Of a DNA stretch of 64,000 bases, positions 1 to 8,121 are shown piece after piece (the first letter of the stretch is position 1; each line of letters begins with the position of its first letter). The translations under genes and the position numbers were made by a program. The DNA comes from Leptolyngbya sp. SIO1E4 (GTDB lineage: Bacteria; Cyanobacteriota; Cyanobacteriia; Phormidesmidales; Phormidesmidaceae), in contig JAAHFU020000004.1 in NCBI GenBank assembly GCA_010672825.2, positions 372,001 to 436,000 of the forward strand. Reading direction: 5' to 3'. The notes under the pieces are model-generated. The model had not been told where the DNA came from. It was given only the letters and a program-made list of their open reading frames with translations, and made no database searches.

Positions 1-1
1 T

Positions 2-1075
2 GTCAACCAGATGCATTGGGGGGGAGGTACCCCCAACTATTTGAACCTGGATCAAGTGGATCGGTTGTGGACAGCCCTGTCTCAGCATTTCCAATTTGCT
101 GACGATGCCGAAATCTCCATTGAAGTCAACCCCCGCCAGTTGGATCGCAACTATGTGCTGGGGCTCCGGCAGATTGGCTTTAACCGTATCAGCTTTGGCA
201 TTCAAGACTTTAACCCCCGGGTGCAAGCCGCCATCAATCGCATTCAACCCGAGGAAATGTTGTTTCAGGGTATGGCCTGGATGCGGGAGGCTGGCTTTGA
301 GAGCATCAACGTGGATCTGATCTATGGTTTGCCCTATCAGACCGAGGTCACCTTCCGGGATACCATCCGCAAAGCGATCGCCCTGGACCCCGACCGCATT
401 GCCCTCTTCAATTTTGCCTATGTGCCCTGGATGAAGCCTGTCCAGAAGAAGCACATCGATCCCACGCAGTTACCCTCCCCGGCAGAGAAGCTCAACATTT
501 TTCATCTCAGCATTGATGAACTCACTGCCAATGGGTACCAGTTCATTGGCATGGATCACTTTGCCAAGCCAGATGATGAGCTGACCCTGGCCCAGCAGGC
601 CGGGCAACTGCATCGCAACTTCCAGGGATATACCACCAAACCAGAGTCCGACCTCCTCGCCTTTGGCATGACCTCTATCAGCATGCTGCACGATGTCTAT
701 GTGCAAAACCACAAGCGGCTCAGAGACTTTTATAAAGCGATGGATGCCCATCGGCTACCCATCGAACGTGGGGTTATTCTCAGCCGGGATGATGTGTTGC
801 GGCGAGCCGTGATCATGGAATTGATGTGCCAATTTGAGCTGTCTAAGGCGGCTATTGAGTCTAAGTATCATCTCAGCTTTGATCAAGACTTTGATGAATA
901 TTTTGCTCAAGAGCGACAAGACCTGAAAGCGTTAGAGGCCGATGGCTTGGTGCGCCTGACCCCCAACCACATTGAAGTCACCTCTGCCGGGCGATTACTC
1001 ATTCGCAACATTGCAGCGGTGTTTGATACCTACCTGCGCCATAAGCGAAACCGCCAGTTTTCTCAGTCGGTTTAA
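2..1075 (+). CDS. hemN: Oxygen-independent coproporphyrinogen III oxidase, C-terminal part (5' end outside window)
   Basis: The frame is open from the first bases of the window, so the gene starts upstream. About 358 residues are visible of a family that is usually near 460. The fragment opens with MHWGGGTPNYL, the HemN form of the glycine-rich SAM-binding motif (HemW has FGGGTP), and runs through the radical SAM barrel (GIQDFNPRVQ, NVDLIYGLP) into the HemN C-terminal domain. The CxxxCxxC cluster motif would lie just upstream. Family role: anaerobic decarboxylation of coproporphyrinogen III in cytoplasmic haem and chlorophyll synthesis. A strong hairpin follows about 70 bp after the stop. Confidence 0.93.
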   Translation, partial: VNQMHWGGGTPNYLNLDQVDRLWTALSQHFQFADDAEISIEVNPRQLDRNYVLGLRQIGFNRISFGIQDFNPRVQAAINRIQPEEMLFQGMAWMREAGFESINVDLIYGLPYQTEVTFRDTIRKAIALDPDRIALFNFAYVPWMKPVQKKHIDPTQLPSPAEKLNIFHLSIDELTANGYQFIGMDHFAKPDDELTLAQQAGQLHRNFQGYTTKPESDLLAFGMTSISMLHDVYVQNHKRLRDFYKAMDAHRLPIERGVILSRDDVLRRAVIMELMCQFELSKAAIESKYHLSFDQDFDEYFAQERQDLKALEADGLVRLTPNHIEVTSAGRLLIRNIAAVFDTYLRHKRNRQFSQSV

Positions 1076-1143
1076 TGCGCATCCGATATCCAGCGTCCCC
1101 AACAGGTTTTTCTGTTTTGCTCCAAAGACCCCATGGAGTTTAC

Positions 1144-1188
1144 AGTTTCAGTGGTGAGACAAGGCAGGCTTACCACTGAAACTTTTCT
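1144..1188 (+). terminator. Rho-independent terminator after hemN
   Basis: A perfect 12-bp stem, AGTTTCAGTGGT (1144-1155) and its complement (1172-1183), encloses a 16-nt loop and is followed by a short T-rich run. Position and orientation fit termination of hemN. Confidence 0.7.
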
Positions 1189-1244
1189 CATCGAGATTCC
1201 GTAGGATGGGCATCGCCCGCTGCCTCTAAGGCAATACCATGGGG

Positions 1245-1343
1245 TTATACGGCGGCTTGCATTCGGATAAAGTACAACCCAGGCCCCCAAACCCAAGCCC
1301 CTGGCTTGACCGAGACGTACTGGACTCAACTGAACAAGGCTAT
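1245..1343 (+). repeat. Interspersed ~95-bp repeat, copy A (diverged)
   Basis: Diverged copy of the family described at 10997-11092. It keeps the order 'gcattcggat.aagtaca', the C-rich CCCAGGCCCCCAAACCC core, 'cttgaccgag' and 'tactggactcaactgaacaaggctat'. It lies in the gap between hemN and a small membrane protein gene. Confidence 0.75.
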
Positions 1344-1435
1344 GTAGGCCCGGGAGTTATTTTCCGGGACTATTCCTTAGAGATTGTATGACTGTATGAT
1401 TATATAATCTAAAAATCCAGGTACGGTTATCTCTG

Positions 1436-1657
1436 ATGATTGCACCCATGAATACCTCGTTTCTTTCTGCCACGGCCATCACCGTGATCCTGGCTTACCT
1501 CAGTATTCGCAGCCAGGCCATTTTGGCTTTACTTGCGCTTGTGCTTGCTTTCTTTATGCTGCTGCTCAGCTTAGCGCTTGCTCCGAATTGGGTAAGAATC
1601 CTGCTCTTGCTTATGGGGCTGTGGTGGTGTTACCAACGCTCTGATTCAACCTCCTGA
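1436..1657 (+). CDS. Small hydrophobic protein, unknown function
   Basis: Predicted 73-residue protein, almost entirely hydrophobic, with about two membrane segments (residues 10-30 and 30-62) and a short polar tail. No family recognised. ATG codons at 1436 and 1448 are both possible starts; no clear ribosome binding site is seen. It stands alone between a repeat copy and a non-coding stretch, so it may be a real small membrane protein or a chance ORF; the regular membrane-segment pattern favours a real gene only moderately. Confidence 0.4.
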   Translation: MIAPMNTSFLSATAITVILAYLSIRSQAILALLALVLAFFMLLLSLALAPNWVRILLLLMGLWWCYQRSDSTS

Positions 1658-1815
1658 TTCAACCTCAAGCCGCTGACGGCGACGCCCCGTGTAACCGATT
1701 GCTCGCGACCCTCTGATTCAGAAACGGGCTTATGAAAGTGTGGGGATACGGTGAGGTTTCCAGGTGGCTGATCAAAACTGTTGATCAAACCTATAGATCT
1801 CAGGCGGTATTTGCA

Positions 1816-2046
1816 TTAGATCTCAATCGGTATTTGCAGTCGAGCATCGACATATTTTTTAGCCCGTTTGATGGCATCTTCTCGGGTAAAGGCGCAGGGG
1901 ACAGCCACAGCACATCCGGCATCGTGATTTGCCCACACGGCATACAAAACTTGGCCGTCTTCTTCGCTTTGCTCAACTTCTAATTGCCACCCCCGGTATG
2001 TGAACGACCAGATGATCTGAGGGAAGTTAGGGTTTGAAAAATTCAT
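1816..2046 (-). CDS. Small hypothetical protein
   Basis: About 76 residues from the ATG at 2046 (an upstream start at 2064 would add six residues). The sequence looks like a soluble mixed alpha/beta protein: FTYRGWQLEVEQSEEDGQVLY, then a short amphipathic helix AFTREDAIKRAKKYVDA at the end, the pattern of small cyanobacterial hypothetical proteins. It lies just downstream of the sodB terminator on the same strand, so it probably has its own promoter or receives read-through. Function not recognised. Confidence 0.6.
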   Translation of the reverse strand: MNFSNPNFPQIIWSFTYRGWQLEVEQSEEDGQVLYAVWANHDAGCAVAVPCAFTREDAIKRAKKYVDARLQIPIEI

Positions 2047-2061
2047 AATTGGCAAGATAAA

Positions 2062-2095
2062 CAAAAAAGAAGCTCTGCCTTGCCGAGACAGAGCT
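2062..2095 (-). terminator. Rho-independent terminator of sodB
   Basis: Reading the minus strand, AGCTCTG (2095-2089) pairs with CAGAGCT (2077-2071) and is followed by TCTTTTTTG (2070-2062). It lies about 75 bp past the sodB stop codon. Confidence 0.75.
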
Positions 2096-2171
2096 GTTAA
2101 GCAAGGTTCTCAGCCCAGCGATTGTGTGTGAAAAAGCGTGACTGAGAAGATGTGATTGGCGAGCAACGGTA

Positions 2172-2771
2172 TCAAGCAGCGGCTAAATTTTGAGCCGCAA
2201 ACTCCCAGTTCACTAGGCTGCCTAAAAACGCGCCAATATAATCAGGGCGCTTGTTTTGGTAATCCAAGTAATAAGCGTGTTCCCACACATCCATCGTTAG
2301 TAGGGGCACCTGTCCGCTGGTGAGGGGGTTCTCGGCGTTCAGTGTTTTGGTGACTTTGAGCGTACCGTTGTCAAGCACTAACCAGGCCCAGCCGCTGCCA
2401 AACTGTGTGGCTCCCGCGTTCTTGAAGGCCTCTGTAAATTTCTCGAAGCTGCCAAAGTCGGCTTCAATTTTCTGGGCAAGATCCCCGGTGGGCGTGCCGC
2501 CACCGCCGGGCTTCATGCTGTTCCAATAGAAGGTATGGTTCCAAGCCTGGGCAGCGTTGTTGAAAACCCCTGCTTTTTCAGGGTTGCCTGCGATCGCTTT
2601 AATCACCGCCTCAATAGGTTTACTGTCCCAATCGCTGCCTTGAACAGCAGTATTGAACTTGTTGACATAAGCAGCGTGGTGCTTATCGTGATGAAACTCT
2701 AGCGTACTCTTTGAAATGTAAGGTTCAAGTGCAGTGTAGTCGTAAGGCAAGGCCGGAAGCTCGTATGCCAT
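2172..2771 (-). CDS. sodB: Superoxide dismutase [Fe]
   Basis: A 199-residue protein, normal for the family, with all four metal ligands visible: His27 (in FHHDKHH), His79 (AWNHTFYW), Asp161 and His165 (DVWEHAYYLDYQNKRPDY). The motifs AAQAWNHTFYWNSM with Gln75 and ATQFGSGWAWLV point to the iron-type SodB. It converts superoxide to hydrogen peroxide and oxygen in the cytoplasm. No signal peptide is present. It is monocistronic, with a clear hairpin terminator after it; no Fur-like box was identified by eye. Confidence 0.97.
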   Translation of the reverse strand: MAYELPALPYDYTALEPYISKSTLEFHHDKHHAAYVNKFNTAVQGSDWDSKPIEAVIKAIAGNPEKAGVFNNAAQAWNHTFYWNSMKPGGGGTPTGDLAQKIEADFGSFEKFTEAFKNAGATQFGSGWAWLVLDNGTLKVTKTLNAENPLTSGQVPLLTMDVWEHAYYLDYQNKRPDYIGAFLGSLVNWEFAAQNLAAA

Positions 2772-3353
2772 AAGTTCTGAAGTCTCTCAACGAATAGGCT
2801 GCGGGTAGACAGAAATGCATGGAATAATCATCCAGCAAAGGGCATTCTGAATTCTGCAAAACCCAAGCCGAGCGCGACTTTTGAAGTTTAACGTTTGCCC
2901 TCCCTTCTACCCACTAGCAACTTATCAAATTGCTCAGGCATGTTCTATGCCCCTTAGGGGCATCATTTTACGTTTAAGACACAGTTTCAACGGCAAAAAA
3001 CTTGATTTCAACTCATCTATAGCAAAAGGCAGAAAGCAGAAGGCAGAAATCAAAACCTTGCTGCATAAAGATTCCAGGGAATCTGATTGTCCTAACTAAG
3101 ATCTCAGGTGCAATATCACTGCCTAAAATCATGCTCTAAGGTATTGCATAAAGAGCCTGTGAATAAGCAAAAATCTTGATGCATTCCCCACAGCCTTCTC
3201 TACACCTTTGCACAAAACTCCATAGAATCTAGCAGCTTCAGGCAACGAGGGTGGCCGGGATGGTCGGTGAATCAATGGAACCGCATTTATATATTCAAAA
3301 GGTCGCGGTTCAAAGCCCAAGGAAAAGAACATGACTTGCAAGTTTCAACGATT
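2772..3353. other. Intergenic region with heptamer repeat and degenerate tRNA-like stretch
   Basis: 582 bp without a supportable gene. It holds the sodB upstream region, a short run of AGGCAGA-like heptamers at about 3024-3048, and at about 3298-3316 a sequence like a tRNA T-arm (GGTCGCGGTTCAAAGCCC). The minus-strand ORF 3129-3341 shows the 'GFEP' signature typical of false ORFs opposite tRNA T-arms and is not called. Confidence 0.5.
3024..3050. repeat. Short tandem heptamer repeat (AGGCAGA type)
   Basis: Four imperfect heptamers (aaaggcagaaagcagaagg...) of the kind called STRR in cyanobacteria. The same heptamer, in the other orientation, is expanded at 51520-51570. Confidence 0.55.
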
Positions 3354-3413
3354 TATAGCAATCCGTAGAAGGGTCAGGTCGGTTAGAGTGGATGAAAGTT
3401 GGGAGAACTGCCG

Positions 3414-3806
3414 ATGCCTGCTGCCTATAGTCTTGACCTGCGCCAGAAAGCAATCGCCGCGCTCGAAGCAGGGCACTCCAAAGCCTCGGTCAGTCGGTTC
3501 ATGGGCATTGGCACCACCACTCTGACGGAGTGGCATAATCGGTATCGCGCGAGCGGCGAGGTTGCCGCTAAGCAGGGCTACCAACGGGGCCATAGTCATA
3601 AAATTACCGACTGGGAAGCGTTTCGCGTTTTTGCCGCAAGGCACGGAGACAAGACGCAAGCCGAGATGGCCCAGTTATGGCCCGAGGAGATTAGTGAAGA
3701 TACGATTGGGCGGGCGCTCAAGCGGATTGGCTTCACGCGAAAAAAAAGACGTATCTCTATGCTGAAAGAGACCCCGAAAAACGCCAAGCCTACGACACTG
3801 AGTTAG
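3414..3806 (+). CDS. IS630 transposase, frame 0 part (DNA-binding domain)
   Basis: About 130 residues from ATG 3414 (a TTG at 3399 is an alternative). MPAAYSLDLRQKAIAALEAG begins a helix-turn-helix domain (SKASVSRFMGIGTTTLTEW) followed by a second one (ISEDTIGRALKRIGFTRKK). The frame ends early after an A8 run at 3740-3747; the -1 frame continues as the catalytic domain. Without frameshifting the product would be a DNA-binding fragment only. Confidence 0.85.
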   Translation: MPAAYSLDLRQKAIAALEAGHSKASVSRFMGIGTTTLTEWHNRYRASGEVAAKQGYQRGHSHKITDWEAFRVFAARHGDKTQAEMAQLWPEEISEDTIGRALKRIGFTRKKRRISMLKETPKNAKPTTLS

Positions 3807-4279
3807 CGCAATTCGAGGCCTACCAACGGGTTTATCTTGACGAGGCGGGCATCAATAATACCGAAGACTATGCCTATGGCTGGTGTGCCAAAGGCGAACG
3901 CTTTGCTGCCGAGCGCCGTGGCCATCGCACCGAACGGGTGAGTTTTATGGCCGCCTGGTATCAGCATCAACGGGTGGCTCCGCTCACCTATGAGGGGTAC
4001 TGTAACCGCGCAGTCTTCGAAACCTGGCTAGAAGAACAGCTCTTGCCGGCACTGCCCTACGGGAGTGTCATCATTTGTGACAATGCCTCATTTCACAAAG
4101 GCGGGCGCATTGAAGCGTTGATTCAACAGGCGGGCTGTCATCTCTTGTATCTCCCGCCTTACTCCCCAGATTTGAATCCGATTGAGCATCAATGGTTTGT
4201 TCTGAAGAACCGCATGCGAAAACAGATTCAGTCTGGTCAACCGTTTCGCCAAGTCGTTGACCAAGCCTTCATTACCTGA
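3746..4279 (+). CDS. IS630 transposase, -1 frame part (DDE catalytic domain)
   Basis: Reading shifts by -1 on the slippery stretch A AAA AAA (3740-3746), giving ...TRKKKTYLYAERDPEKRQAY, the usual IS630 sequence. The catalytic triad is intact: Asp in YLDEAG, Asp in VIICDNASFH, and Glu in NPIEHQW with 34 residues between the last two. It ends LKNRMRKQIQ...VDQAFIT, the normal end of the family. The slip site suggests programmed frameshifting rather than decay. Confidence 0.85.
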   Translation, partial: KTYLYAERDPEKRQAYDTELAQFEAYQRVYLDEAGINNTEDYAYGWCAKGERFAAERRGHRTERVSFMAAWYQHQRVAPLTYEGYCNRAVFETWLEEQLLPALPYGSVIICDNASFHKGGRIEALIQQAGCHLLYLPPYSPDLNPIEHQWFVLKNRMRKQIQSGQPFRQVVDQAFIT

Positions 4280-4490
4280 CCAGATCTATCCGCGGATTGC
4301 TATATCAATCACTTTATCCATGCGGTCATTCTGACCACGAGTTTAGTCTTCATTCAGTCTTCAGCGTCTGTTCAGGGTCTCGACAGTGAGGAGCTGCCAG
4401 ACTATCCTGAGGCCCCATTGCTCATAAAAACCAGTTGAGTTTTGCCCTATCTCACATCAGACTTGACAGACTGTGTGACTTGTAGGTCGT

Positions 4491-4862
4491 CTACACGCCA
4501 CGTTGTGTTTGTGCTACGACCAGATTGGTACAAGAGATTCGGACACCCCCACACCAATCAGTTTCAAAGTATACAAATAAGGAATTTCGCGTCGAAGGTC
4601 TCAACGTGTCATAGCCCATCGTGTTAATTCGACATCCCAGATAGTTGTCACCGTCATCTTCATCATCAGCATGAAGACTTTCAACATATTGCCGAACTTT
4701 TTGCGAGTTTCGAATCCCCAAGAATTCAACTGAAACTTCAGGCCGGTCTGGATAGAAGATGGGGTACAGGTCGACTAGCATTCGAACCCGATCAGGTTCC
4801 ACGAAGTCAATCTTGCCAATTACTGCGTCATGAAACGCATATTCGATATCTGGAATGTCCAC
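4491..4862 (-). CDS. Hypothetical protein downstream of the TpsA-like gene
   Basis: A 123-residue soluble protein starting at GTG 4862, 11 bp after the stop of the large haemagglutinin gene and on the same strand, so probably co-transcribed. N-terminus DIEYAFHDAVIGKIDF and the strand-rich middle (VRMLVDLYPIFYPDRPEVSVEFLG) recall small immunity-type proteins, but I cannot name a family. It has a Cys-rich end (DWCGGVRISC). No signal peptide, so it is cytoplasmic. Confidence 0.55.
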   Translation of the reverse strand: MDIPDIEYAFHDAVIGKIDFVEPDRVRMLVDLYPIFYPDRPEVSVEFLGIRNSQKVRQYVESLHADDEDDGDNYLGCRINTMGYDTLRPSTRNSLFVYFETDWCGGVRISCTNLVVAQTQRGV

Positions 4863-4873
4863 GACGCTTGCGT

Positions 4874-7846
4874 TTACTCACAGGGATGACTCAGCACGAT
4901 TCGCCCATCGGCTAATTGATAAATACCCGCCGGTTCAACCATCGGGTCACCCCGCTGCCAGCCCGCTGCCGTGTCTACCTCAGCGTCGTCTGCGAGCGAT
5001 CGCACCTCTCCTGTTTGAAACGCCGAGGTGGACGAATCGCCAGGACGAGTGGGTAAGCTATCTCCCCCAGTAATGACAAACGATCCTTGCGTCCCTTCTG
5101 CTTGAGCAATGCAGCTGCCGGCCAGGAGCCTATCCGTGGTGACTGGGCTTTCAGGGAGTTCTGTTAAGGTGTCTTCAATAAAATCAGTGTCTAAGGCGTT
5201 GAGGTTCACATCGCCAGTCGTTCCAAAATCAGAACTCGCGGTGATGTCACTCAAGGGCGTTGTTTCTGGGCGAAACTCTAGCCCAAAGATACCCGTGGCA
5301 AAGATATTTACGCTGCCACCACTCCCTAGAAACGCATTCGCCGTAATATCGCTATCTTCTTCTGGAATGGCCACGACAAAAGGCGCTGTGATGGTGATAT
5401 TACCGCCGTCGCCAAAGGTTTGCGCTGTGCCTGCGCTCGTGGAAATTTGGCTCCCGTTGCGCAGCAGCAGCGACTCGTCGAGTTGAAAGATCAGGTTGCC
5501 ACCATCACCAGATGCAGAGGTCGCAATGACTTTTCCGGCGTCTAAAAGTCGCAAGGTGCGGGCATTCACTGTTAAATTACCCGCGGCCCCCTCCCCTTGA
5601 CTGCTCACATTAATTTCTGCCCCTTCAGACACCTCCAACCTCTGGGTTGTTAGGGTTACACTTCCACCTTCTCCGCCTCCAAACGCTGAAGTAGAAGCGG
5701 AAATGCGACTGGGGGCTGCCTCACCAGCACTGTTGATGAATGTTCCCGTCACTTCAATTGCATCATCGGCAAAAATCACGAGATTTCCGGCCGCATTGCC
5801 CCCCAGGGTATTGGCACTAATTTCTCCCCCATTGCTGACCAGTAATTCACGGGTATTCAGCGTTAAATCGCCTGCAGCTTCTCCACTTCCGCTGCTGGTG
5901 GTGGTTGAAATTTGGCTGGGAAACAGAACATTGCCGTCTCGACCGCTGACTTCGATTCGATCAGCGGTAACGTCTACACTGCCGCCACGCCCAAAGGTAA
6001 AGAATGCTTGAGCGGTAATATTGGCCCCATCCCGTAACGTCAGATCGCCCGTTTGAATGGTGAGATCCCCTCCGTTGCCAGGCCCGATTACAGCGGTGGT
6101 CAAACCACCCACACCCGTTGCGTCAATGGATTCAGACGCAATGACGTCTATATTGCCGGCATCCCCCTGGGCAGGCAATATAGAGGTTGCGGTAATCTCG
6201 TTGCCGTCAGAAATGGAAAGCCGCTGCGTCCGAATGGTAATGTCACCAGCATCCCCGCGGCCAAACGTTTGGGCTTGAATACTCCCCCCCAGCAGGTCTA
6301 CATCATCCGCTGCAATGAAGATGCTGCCGCCAGGGCCGTCATCTGTTCTGGCTGAAATATTGGCCCCGTCTTGCAGGGTGAGTTGGCCTGTTGTGACGGT
6401 TAAACGCCCGCCAGTGCCAGTCCCTCGAATATCTGCCGATAGCCCGCCCGCCTGCTCCTCCCCTGCAAAGATTGCAGTTCCCGAGAGTTCGACCGATTCA
6501 GTGGCAGTAATAGTAAGATTGCCGCCATCCCCAGGCCCGAGTGTATTGGTTAAGACACCCGCGCCTTCTAGGGTTTGAAATTGATGGGTCGTGATGGCAA
6601 TGTCTCCCGCTCGCCCCCCCCCAAAATTGCGAGTGAGTATCGAGGAAATGCCGCCAATAATCGAAACAGCGGGGGATTCGACCGTGATATTGCCGCCGTT
6701 GCTCGTGGATCCTGGGGCTACCGTAGCGGTTATGGCTGCATCCTCTAAAAATAGAGCGTCTGTTGCGCGAATAAAAATTCCCTGGCCGTCTATGGCGCCC
6801 TGAGTATCTGCAGAAATGCCGGAGAAGGCCCCTTCCGTATCTGAAAAGATACGAGCTGCCTGTAGCTGAATAGCTCCTCCGCCTTCCCCTGAGGTGTTGA
6901 TCCCTGAACCGGAAAGTTCCAAATTGCCAAACTGAATGTCGTCTGGATAATTGAGAGTAAAGCCATTGTCAGTATTTGTGAGGCCTACCCGTCCGGCCTG
7001 AACGCTGCCAATATCGACTCGTCCCCCAATCGATGTTGTAAAGCCTTCCAGTAAGATATCTCCGCCCACTAAGCCGAGGGTTTGACCATCGACAACCTGC
7101 ACCCCCCGGGGGAGTGGAACGGGGGTGCCGTCTGGCAATATTTGCTGAGGCGGCGATAGTGGCCCATTAATTAAAAAGCCTGCTGCGGGAAAGCCTAATA
7201 CCGCCTGATTGATGATCGGATCAGGCGGGCTAGCACCAAATAATAAAGCGGATGGATCGACGGATAAAAGGGTGCTTGTTTCTGGCAGATGGGCACTAAA
7301 TAGACCCCCCTCTCCTAACGCGATCGCATCTGCAGTGGTTGCCAGAAATGAGGCAGGCAAATCTAGAACGGCGTTAGGGCCAAATAGAATGCCGTTCGGG
7401 TTCATCAAGTAAAGGGTGGGGGCGGCGGTTACGCCAGGGCCATTAAAGGTCCCTAAAGTGCCTAATATTTCTGAGGAATTATCGCCGGTGACTCGACTTA
7501 AAATGTTTTCAATATCATTAATAGGAACGAAAAAGTAAGCGCCCCGGTTTTCTGCAACATTGAACTCTAAAAAACTGTGGAAGAGATTGGCACCCCGAAT
7601 CGCGCCGCCCTCAATGACATCAATGGGGAATCCATCATCATCGATAGGGACTACCCCAGATTGTTCTGCCCCTAGGGTTGTATCTGGAACAATATTGCTT
7701 TGAGCTTGGGCGGATGTATCCCCTAACAATAGGCTGGGTAAGGTGATTCCCAAGAGGAATATGACAGCTTTAGATGCCTTAATATCTGTGCTTGATCGAC
7801 TGCTGAGCTGAGTTTTTGAGGGTTCATTGAATCGCGTAAAAGGCAT
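4874..7846 (-). CDS. Two-partner-secretion exoprotein (TpsA-like haemagglutinin)
   Basis: A 990-residue secreted protein. An extended signal peptide (about residues 25-50, ending TSAQAQS) is followed by the haemagglutination-activity/TPS domain (about 50-330) with the hallmark motifs NPNGILFGPNAVLDLPASFL. The rest is a series of glycine-rich beta-helix turns with repeated GNLTI/GGSV/TRISAS-like strands. The C-terminus (LLAGSCIAQAEGTQGSF, ...GRIVLSHPCE) is like other cyanobacterial TpsA proteins. ATG 7846 has a GAGG ribosome site. Export should need a TpsB pore; the only one in the window is at 61324-63012. Likely a surface adhesin. Confidence 0.9.
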   Translation of the reverse strand: MPFTRFNEPSKTQLSSRSSTDIKASKAVIFLLGITLPSLLLGDTSAQAQSNIVPDTTLGAEQSGVVPIDDDGFPIDVIEGGAIRGANLFHSFLEFNVAENRGAYFFVPINDIENILSRVTGDNSSEILGTLGTFNGPGVTAAPTLYLMNPNGILFGPNAVLDLPASFLATTADAIALGEGGLFSAHLPETSTLLSVDPSALLFGASPPDPIINQAVLGFPAAGFLINGPLSPPQQILPDGTPVPLPRGVQVVDGQTLGLVGGDILLEGFTTSIGGRVDIGSVQAGRVGLTNTDNGFTLNYPDDIQFGNLELSGSGINTSGEGGGAIQLQAARIFSDTEGAFSGISADTQGAIDGQGIFIRATDALFLEDAAITATVAPGSTSNGGNITVESPAVSIIGGISSILTRNFGGGRAGDIAITTHQFQTLEGAGVLTNTLGPGDGGNLTITATESVELSGTAIFAGEEQAGGLSADIRGTGTGGRLTVTTGQLTLQDGANISARTDDGPGGSIFIAADDVDLLGGSIQAQTFGRGDAGDITIRTQRLSISDGNEITATSILPAQGDAGNIDVIASESIDATGVGGLTTAVIGPGNGGDLTIQTGDLTLRDGANITAQAFFTFGRGGSVDVTADRIEVSGRDGNVLFPSQISTTTSSGSGEAAGDLTLNTRELLVSNGGEISANTLGGNAAGNLVIFADDAIEVTGTFINSAGEAAPSRISASTSAFGGGEGGSVTLTTQRLEVSEGAEINVSSQGEGAAGNLTVNARTLRLLDAGKVIATSASGDGGNLIFQLDESLLLRNGSQISTSAGTAQTFGDGGNITITAPFVVAIPEEDSDITANAFLGSGGSVNIFATGIFGLEFRPETTPLSDITASSDFGTTGDVNLNALDTDFIEDTLTELPESPVTTDRLLAGSCIAQAEGTQGSFVITGGDSLPTRPGDSSTSAFQTGEVRSLADDAEVDTAAGWQRGDPMVEPAGIYQLADGRIVLSHPCE

Positions 7847-8121
7847 AGTGCCGCCTCAGGAAAGGATGAAGAGTGAAGTCTTGTCTTGATGCCTTGCCTG
7901 ACATTCTAAAGCAAACATTCATGCCTGGAAGTATCACAATTTCTTGATGAATTTCTGGATGCCTAGCGTCTCGGTAACCCCTTTAGATTGCAATTTGTAA
8001 TCAGCCATTGCACGGTGCCTAAAAGGGTTTGCTAGGCTAATGGGCGATCCACAAAAAAATCTCTGCAGCTTCAAGATTACGGTTATAAAAACGGCTCAGC
8101 TTTTATCATGGGCATCTGTTG
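7847..8121. promoter_or_regulatory. Divergent promoter region between TpsA-like and TPR-CHAT genes
   Basis: 275 bp of AT-richer DNA separating two divergent start codons. It must hold the promoters of both genes; no operator palindrome stands out by eye. Confidence 0.45.

Larger units (their letters stand above)
3354..4304 (+). mobile_element. IS630-family insertion sequence
   Basis: The element is bounded by imperfect inverted repeats: left TATAGCAATCCG...GGGTCAGGT, and right, on the other strand, TATAGCAATCCG...TGGTCAGGT. Both ends sit on TA dinucleotides (3354-3355, 4303-4304), the target duplication expected for IS630/Tc1 elements. It carries one transposase gene in two overlapping frames. 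Intact ends and ORFs suggest a recent insertion. It interrupts no recognisable gene. Confidence 0.88.

Noticed and set aside
1732-1983. 83-residue + strand ORF
   Set aside because: It overlaps the better-supported minus-strand gene 1816-2046 and lacks protein-like composition.
3129-3341. 70-residue minus-strand ORF
   Set aside because: Contains the GFEP signature that arises opposite tRNA T-arms; no start signal and no coding pattern.
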